Of a stretch of DNA of 64,000 nt, positions 58,261-64,000 are shown piece after piece. Each line of letters starts with the position of its first letter. Positions within the stretch are counted from its first letter, which is position 1. The notes beneath the pieces are model-generated. The model was not told where the DNA came from and ran no database searches. It saw only the letters and a list, made by a program, of their open reading frames with translations. A program made the translations under genes and the position numbers. This DNA comes from Diploptera punctata (Eukaryota; Arthropoda; Insecta; Blattodea; Blaberidae): positions 2,864,501-2,928,500 of the forward strand of contig JASPKZ010003844.1 of the NCBI GenBank assembly GCA_030220185.1, read 5' to 3'.

Positions 58261-58765
58261 TTCTAGGCCTGTCGCGCCAGGAGAGAGTATAACAAATTCA
58301 AATACTTATAACCTTTAAAGTCAATTAGGTTCTTAACACAGGATGCAACAGAAATGTACAAACTTTTACAGGTTGTTTAGGGATATTGATAAGGAGTCCA
58401 TGGTCCCCGGTGACGTATTACAGAGATTCTGTTATTTATGTGTTAGGCACATAGCATGTCCCTAGAACAGTGATAAGATGACGAAGTTTAGATGAGACTA
58501 TGCTTCCTTATACCAAAACACTCAGTAATATCCTTTATCACAATCATAACCTTTCAAAGGTTCAGTGTAGAAATCTGTTCCATCTTGTATTGCTTTACGG
58601 ATTTTATAGATCTTTATCAAACGAAATATTGGATTCTTCTTAAGAATTAAGGACCGAGTTTCATGTAACTTTAAATAAAAATGCCACAGAGCAACAGGTC
58701 TAGATGGTCTTTGGCCTAATATTCCAGTGCTCAAGTTATTCAACTTACTAGAAACGATTTATTTA
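58260..58765. other. Possible LINE remnant or unique DNA
   Basis: 58500-58745 contains scattered antisense triplets (QRPSRPVALWHFYLKLHETR on the minus strand) that could be a decayed retroelement, but no diagnostic motif is present. Confidence 0.25.
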
Positions 58766-58767
58766 TT

Positions 58768-59690
58768 AAACACTAGCTACCCGGAGTGCGCTGCTACTCC
58801 TAAATACATGAAAATTAACGTGCCTTTATGTTTAATTGAATAAATAAAAGGAAAAATAATTATAAATATATATTTTTTTAGATACCCGTGCTGATTACCC
58901 GGCGTTGCCCGGGAATCTACTTATCCCGATCTTCTTGACATAAATGAGCTGAAGTACGAAAATTAACGTGTTTTATGTTTAGGTAAATAAGTAGAGGGAA
59001 ACATTTATATCGTAATTATTTTTAGATACTCCGTGCAGTTTACCTGGCGTTGTCCGGGAATCTACTCATCCCGATCTTCTTGGCATAAATGAGCTGAAAG
59101 ACAACAATTAATGAATTTCTTATGATTAGTTGAATAAGTAAAACGAAAAATAATTATAGATATATATAGTAATTATTTTAAGATTCTCCGTGCTGATTAC
59201 CCGGTGTTGCCCGGGAACCTACTTATCTCGATCTTCTTGGCATAAATGAGCTAAAAGACAAAATTCGTTATTGTGAGTTATCCATAAAGAATACCCGCAT
59301 GTACAGCTATGCTTGCACAGGAATCTACATACTTGTCTCGATCTTCTTGGCATCAATGAAAGACAAAAATGGTTATTGTGAGTAATCCATAAGAGATAAA
59401 CATATGAGGACTTTTTTGTAGAGCTTTTTGAGATATTAAATTATATGATCATTAATTTTGAGTATTTGTTATGGTTTAGGCAGCGTAAGCCATTCAAGCG
59501 TCCAAAGAGCTACTACAAAGGGCGATTTTTAAGGGTGTAGGAGTTGAGTATCACAACTCTCTTATATTCTATGTTTATCCCGGGAACCTCCTGAACATTT
59601 TGCAAAAAGCCCCATCACAATCGGATCAATGATGTGGCCGCGCATAGAGTACGAACAAACAAACATTCATTTTTATATATTAGATTTAAA
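58768..59690 (+). repeat. Dispersed repeat with CCCGGCGTTGCCCGGG units, copy 2
   Basis: Begins ACTAGCTACCCGGAGTGCGC and repeats a degenerate unit (TTACCCGGCGTTGCCCGGGA, CTACTTATC, ATCTTCTTGGCATAAATGAG) about four to five times. It then has GGTTTAGGCAGCGTAAGCCA and the same 3' end as copy 1 (AAAGCCCCATCACAATCGGA, AACAAACAAACATTCATTTT, TATATTAGAT). It is longer at the 5' side than copy 1 (11450-12235). Confidence 0.65.
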
Positions 59691-59910
59691 AAGAATGGAA
59701 AAGGAAAGGCTACTACAGAGACTGTTCAATTTTAAGATACAAACGACCACGAGGTAGACCACGAGAAAGATGAATTAACCAAGTGAAGAGAAGTCTTCAA
59801 GAGAGAGGATACAACTAGGAAGAACTAATAAGAAGGAAAGCATGGGAAGATAGAGATGGTTGGAGGCATATTTGGAATCGACCTTCCGAAAGGAGGACAC
59901 GTTAAGAGGA
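59690..59910 (+). mobile_element. LINE ORF2 C-terminal remnant
   Basis: Reads FNFKIQTTTR, INQVKRSLQERGYN, EELIRRKAWEDRDGWRHIWN, RPSERRT with a few stops, a typical non-LTR C-terminus. It starts right at the end of the CCCGG repeat copy 2. Confidence 0.7.
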
Positions 59911-59929
59911 TGTTGATGATCTTAACCCG

Positions 59930-60140
59930 TCTCCCATTTGGACCACAAGTTGTAATCGTACAGATGGATGATCATCCAGCCAGTATAGGGGTCATCATAT
60001 CAGATCCCCAGTTGTTATAGTTTTTTTTTTGACAAAATTTGTCAAGATGCTGGGCGAGGATGAGACATCGGTCTCATACTGGACGAAATTCTCCAATGGA
60101 GACTCGAACCAGCTCAAGACCTGTAGATCTGCTACGACAC
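59930..60140 (-). mobile_element. Degenerate SINE-B copy
   Basis: Recognisable blocks: GATGATCATCCAGCCAGTAT, GATGCTGGGCGAGGATGAG, CTCATACTGGACGAAATT and TGGAGACTCGAACCAGC. More diverged than the other copies. Confidence 0.55.
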
Positions 60141-61342
60141 AGGACATAATGTAGAATCGGTATTTGTCACTAACTACCGTTAAGGGATTTTTTTTTAATT
60201 TGCCACTTTTTAAAAATAATAAAATCTGTAGAATACTGGACATTTGCAGAGAGCAAACGTAGTAAATCAGAAATGTAGATCTACACTAGAATATTTTCGC
60301 ATAATACGATGATTATTTCATGGCAGATGCGTTACTGTTAAATTGAAACGTTCGCACTATTGGCCAGTCTCTTCCTCTCCCTATCTATCTATTTTAACAT
60401 ATAAACATATCTATGATATGATATGCAGAATTAAAACAATTGAATACATTTTAATTTGGCAGCAAAATGTACATACTTTATTCATTGAAACTCTCTTGTA
60501 TTACAATACCTCGTTTTTAATTTTAAAAACTTGTAATACCTCGGAACTATAGCACCTAAAACATGGGAATTTCACAATTATGAAGATAAAAATGAGTTTT
60601 ATCTCTAAAACATATCCCAAAAATTAATGTTACATAGGCTCTCCGATCACAATTAATAAAATATACAGTGGCGCGTTGCGAGGTCTCAAACAGCAGGCAA
60701 TCCTACGAGTGGGAGAAGACAGGTTACTGATAAGTGTTTTCAACAGTCTTATATTTTCCGATATGAAATAATCCATTCTCTATAGTATAAAATTGATCGA
60801 GAGAGATGTTTCGTCATAATTTCCTGGGGAGTTTTGCTTTACTACATTGAGTAGTACGATATCCCGTTGGTGTAAAGACGTCATATGGCGCCTTTCATTA
60901 GCTTTAAGCTCTATATCCTCTATTATTTGTACGAGTGGAAAGCACGTAATAGAAATCGAATTAGTCTATTTCCTACACAACAGTGATAGAAGTGGAATGG
61001 ATTTAAAGAGTAGAGGAAAGTGACCAAATATGGAATACCATTTTGTTTTGGAGACAAAAATTAAACTAATCATAGTAAAAGATAAATATATTTATTAATA
61101 ATAAGCCATATATTTTTGCATAACTTAGTAAGAGTCTTATGTTTTATTAAAGAAAACGAAACCTCGCTAGAATTAAAAACATGCATAGTAAAACAGAATT
61201 TGCTGTAGAAATAGAACTCAATAATAAAAGAAACTATCTGGACCTAACAATAACAAAAAACTAAACAAGAAAGAACTTGAAATAACCATTTATCGAACAT
61301 CTACAAGCAACATGCTTTTACTATTAACAATAATTCAAGGCA
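60140..61342. other. A+T-rich DNA without recognised genes
   Basis: Spacer of inverted repeat 2. 61160-61340 reads ELKTCIVKQNLL / LDLTITKN / RTSTSNM in fragments that could be a decayed retroelement polymerase, but there is too little for a call. Nothing else recognised. Confidence 0.3.
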
Positions 61343-61949
61343 AGCTACTTAGAAATCCTAGCACACACATTTATTTTTCTTATATATAGTATTTTCAATT
61401 TATATGAGAGGTAGCAGGATATCGTTCCAACTGCCATCTAGTGGCCACTATAACAAATAAGCATATTTAAAGAGGTTTTACTTTTAGCAGTAACGCTTGT
61501 ATATTTAGATGTTGTAACTATATTTTTGACATTTAGCAATGAAGGCAAATATGACATGAAAAGAAAAAATAAATGTCTGAGTCGGGATTTGAACCCGAGT
61601 TTCTAAACTTCGTACGTTTAGCGCTCTAACCTTCTGAACTACTCAGGAATCCTAACACAAACATTTATTTTTCTTATATATATATATATAGCGTGCTGCC
61701 TTGTCACGCAGCGGGCCCGCGTTCGATTCCCGGTCGGGATAGGCTCCTGGTGAGGTTTTTACGGGGTTTTTCCTCACCTGTAAGGCAAATGTCAGGAAGC
61801 TAAGGGCCCAACGGTCCCCGAAAATCACCCGCCATCATCATCATCATCCCTATCATTAGCATCATCATCCTTCATCGGTGTGGAAAGCAACGGGAAGCTA
61901 CCACACATATAATTCCCTAGCAAAGCTGCTCGGTCAGAACTACTATAGG

Positions 61950-61997
<48 letters not shown>

Positions 61998-64000
61998 TAA
62001 TTGCAGTGCGTTAGTCTCGCAACTCCTCCTAAACGACTGGACCGAGTTTGTTGAAATTTTTTGTGTGTCTGATTGGGTCCCTCGATGCTTTATATTCACA
62101 ATTGGACACTCTAAAACCATTAGGTGTAGGAATTCACCTGAAGTGAAATTTTAAAAATAGCTCTAGTGGTCGCATTTTTTGATGTTTCACTACGAAACTT
62201 AGTACATCGTACTAAAATAAACTGAGGTAGGTATTATCCAAAAATGAGCGAAATCCGACAATTAGATGTGGAGGTTTCCTTGAAATCCGAAATTAAAAAC
62301 TGCCTAAACGACTGGATCTATTTTGACGAAAAATTGTTGTGCGATTGGTTCCCTTCGTGGTTTAGATTCACAATTACCTAATTTTTCCAACCATTCCCTG
62401 TATAATTTACCTCTGTCATATCATGGTTAATGTTATTCTTTCATGTCGTTCTTGCTCTATTTACTAGGTCCTGTGATTTGTCTCCGAGTTTCCATGTCCC
62501 TCTTTTGTTACCCATTCGTGCCACATGTCCTGCTCATTGCAGTCTATGAGACTTAACTGTTCGTATTATAACTGGTTTTCTGTAAATATCATTTAGCCCA
62601 CTGTTATGCAGTCTTCTCCATTCACCTGTCTGTTTATCTCTCTTTATTCCAATTTTTTCCTAAGAACTTTATTCTCAAATACTAGTAATATTTTTTTCTC
62701 TAAACTGGAAAGAACACTTAGCAAGGATGACTGAGAACAGAATACCAAAAGCAGCATATAACTCTTCGCCAAAAGGAAGAAGACGTTTGGGAAGATCAAA
62801 GAAAATATGGAAATATCAGCAATTTGGAGCCGGAACAAGTTAGCAAAATGCCTAAACCGTGACGAGAAAAGAAGAAGAAGATTTTCTCCTCTCTTAAAGT
62901 AAGAGTCCATATTTCGGTTCCATATAATATAACTGGATGAATGACAGTTTTATATATTTTCAGTTTAACGCTTTTTGAGAGAAGTTGGGTTTATGCAAAC
63001 GGAATTTTGCTTTGAGAATATACAATGTGAATGTAAATAAAAGTCAATTTGCTTAAAGTTGAGAATGTGACTCTTGACATTTGGAAATAAAAGGATGGAG
63101 TTGGTATAATGTTGCTATATTGAGAAAGTACGAGTAGGAAAACTTATGAAGATTTACTGCCTCCTGGTCTCCAATCTCTGATTTTTAAATCCCTGTTTAT
63201 TGCTTTCGTTTGCAGAATCATTCTCTTTCCTAAAATAAAATAGATAAAACGACAATTTTAAAAGTAGACTACGAAATGAAGTATATATATATATATATAT
63301 ATAACAATCTTTAAAATTTTAATATTCATAATGATCAAAATGGTTAAATACACATTAAAAGATGTTTGGTTTATGTAGAATAAAAATAGTGTCCGCACTT
63401 TCTGAATAATTCCACAATCCATATTTATAAGTACATTTATATTAATATAATTGACTTCATCTGGTATTATAAGATATTTATAAAACTTATAGTACAGAGC
63501 GTCTGATTCAACCTCAAGCCTGTTCGTAGTTATCTCAAAATCTGTCACTAAAAGATTATTTTCATTTTATAATTCGATCGCTAGAATAATTCTATCAGTC
63601 CCCCTGTAGATATAATTTAACTAGTGAAGAAGGCATTAAACTGTGCCCGCTATGCGATGCCCGTGAAAATTGGCAACATATTGAAGCATTCTGAGGAGAG
63701 ACAGAGCAACTTAGATTACAGTTGCTGCCGGAGAGATTTCTCAGGTCGAATCGTGGGAGAGTGGCGTGTTGGGATCTTTTAGGACGGATCGAGAGTGGGG
63801 TGAAAACATGCAAATTTTTGGTACAGTGAGGAAATTGAGGGATAAAAAAATTGGAGGTCAGTAAGGAAATGCATATATTATCAATAATAAGAATCTCAAT
63901 ATGGACTTCGTTTCGGATCTTCGATTATATAATAAGTAGTCTTAATAAGTTAAATAACTTGATAGTGCATTTGATGCCTGCAGGGTTCGGGAGGGAGGGG
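61343..64000. repeat. Right arm of inverted repeat 2 (cut by window end)
   Basis: Mirror of 51743-54411. Differences seen: shorter (TA)n at 63280-63303 than at 52440-52486, one extra T at about 62322, and small changes near 62640-62660. Continues past 64000. Confidence 0.88.
61560..61640 (-). tRNA. tRNA-like pseudogene (mirror of 54100-54180)
   Basis: The minus strand carries CTGAGT/ACTCAG acceptor pairs, a D arm with TTAGAGC, anticodon stem CTAAAC/GTTTAG with loop GTACGAA (ACG) and T-arm GGGTTCAAATCCC. The D-loop has AGTTCAGAAGG instead of AGCTCAGTTGG, so A-box function is doubtful. Confidence 0.5.

Overview
This window looks like nuclear DNA from an insect with a large, repeat-rich genome. 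Evidence: high A+T, introns with GT..AG junctions, many microsatellites, and many decayed non-LTR retrotransposons, mariner elements and tRNA-derived SINEs. The repeat style (reverse-transcriptase remnants with YADD, tRNA-headed SINEs) suggests a cockroach/termite-type or other polyneopteran insect. That is an inference; nothing in the window fixes the species. I see no bacterial genes, CRISPR array or virus.

1-17 kb holds the only host gene I can support. It is a minus-strand, multi-exon gene for a secreted, very acidic, dibasic-rich precursor (granin/neuropeptide-prohormone-like). I assembled six coding exons from splice signals and phase: 16635-16878 (signal peptide), 9933-11028, 9146-9837, 6242-6480, 4265-4488 and 1796-1917 (Cys-rich). 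Together they give about 870 residues, and the C-terminus lies beyond the left edge or was not found. One exon carries an apparent one-base frame break. The introns are full of SINEs, LINE scraps, hairpin elements and microsatellites. Two mariner remnants flank the first coding exon.

17-20 kb contains a degraded LINE with the reverse-transcriptase core plus a second 3' end. One SINE at 7.1-7.4 kb ends in the same 40 bases as this LINE, which suggests a SINE/LINE partnership.

20.2-43.4 kb is a giant inverted repeat: two arms of about 9.0 kb (20207-29240 and 34387-43404) around a 5.1-kb spacer. The arms carry LINE fragments, SINEs and a hairpin MITE in mirror image. The spacer holds more LINE/SINE pieces and a 1.3-kb (CTAT)n satellite that abuts the right arm.

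43.4-51.5 kb holds a four-copy tandem repeat, a foldback element whose arms carry tRNA-Tyr-like sequence, SINEs, and a LINE 3' end with a zinc-knuckle domain.

51.7-64 kb contains a second inverted repeat (left arm about 51743-54411, right arm 61343 to the window end) around a 6.9-kb spacer with nested SINE/LINE insertions. Arm differences noticed in both inverted repeats include homopolymer and short indels, so real palindromes and foldback assembly artefacts must be separated. Apart from the prohormone-like gene, almost everything recognisable is mobile DNA.
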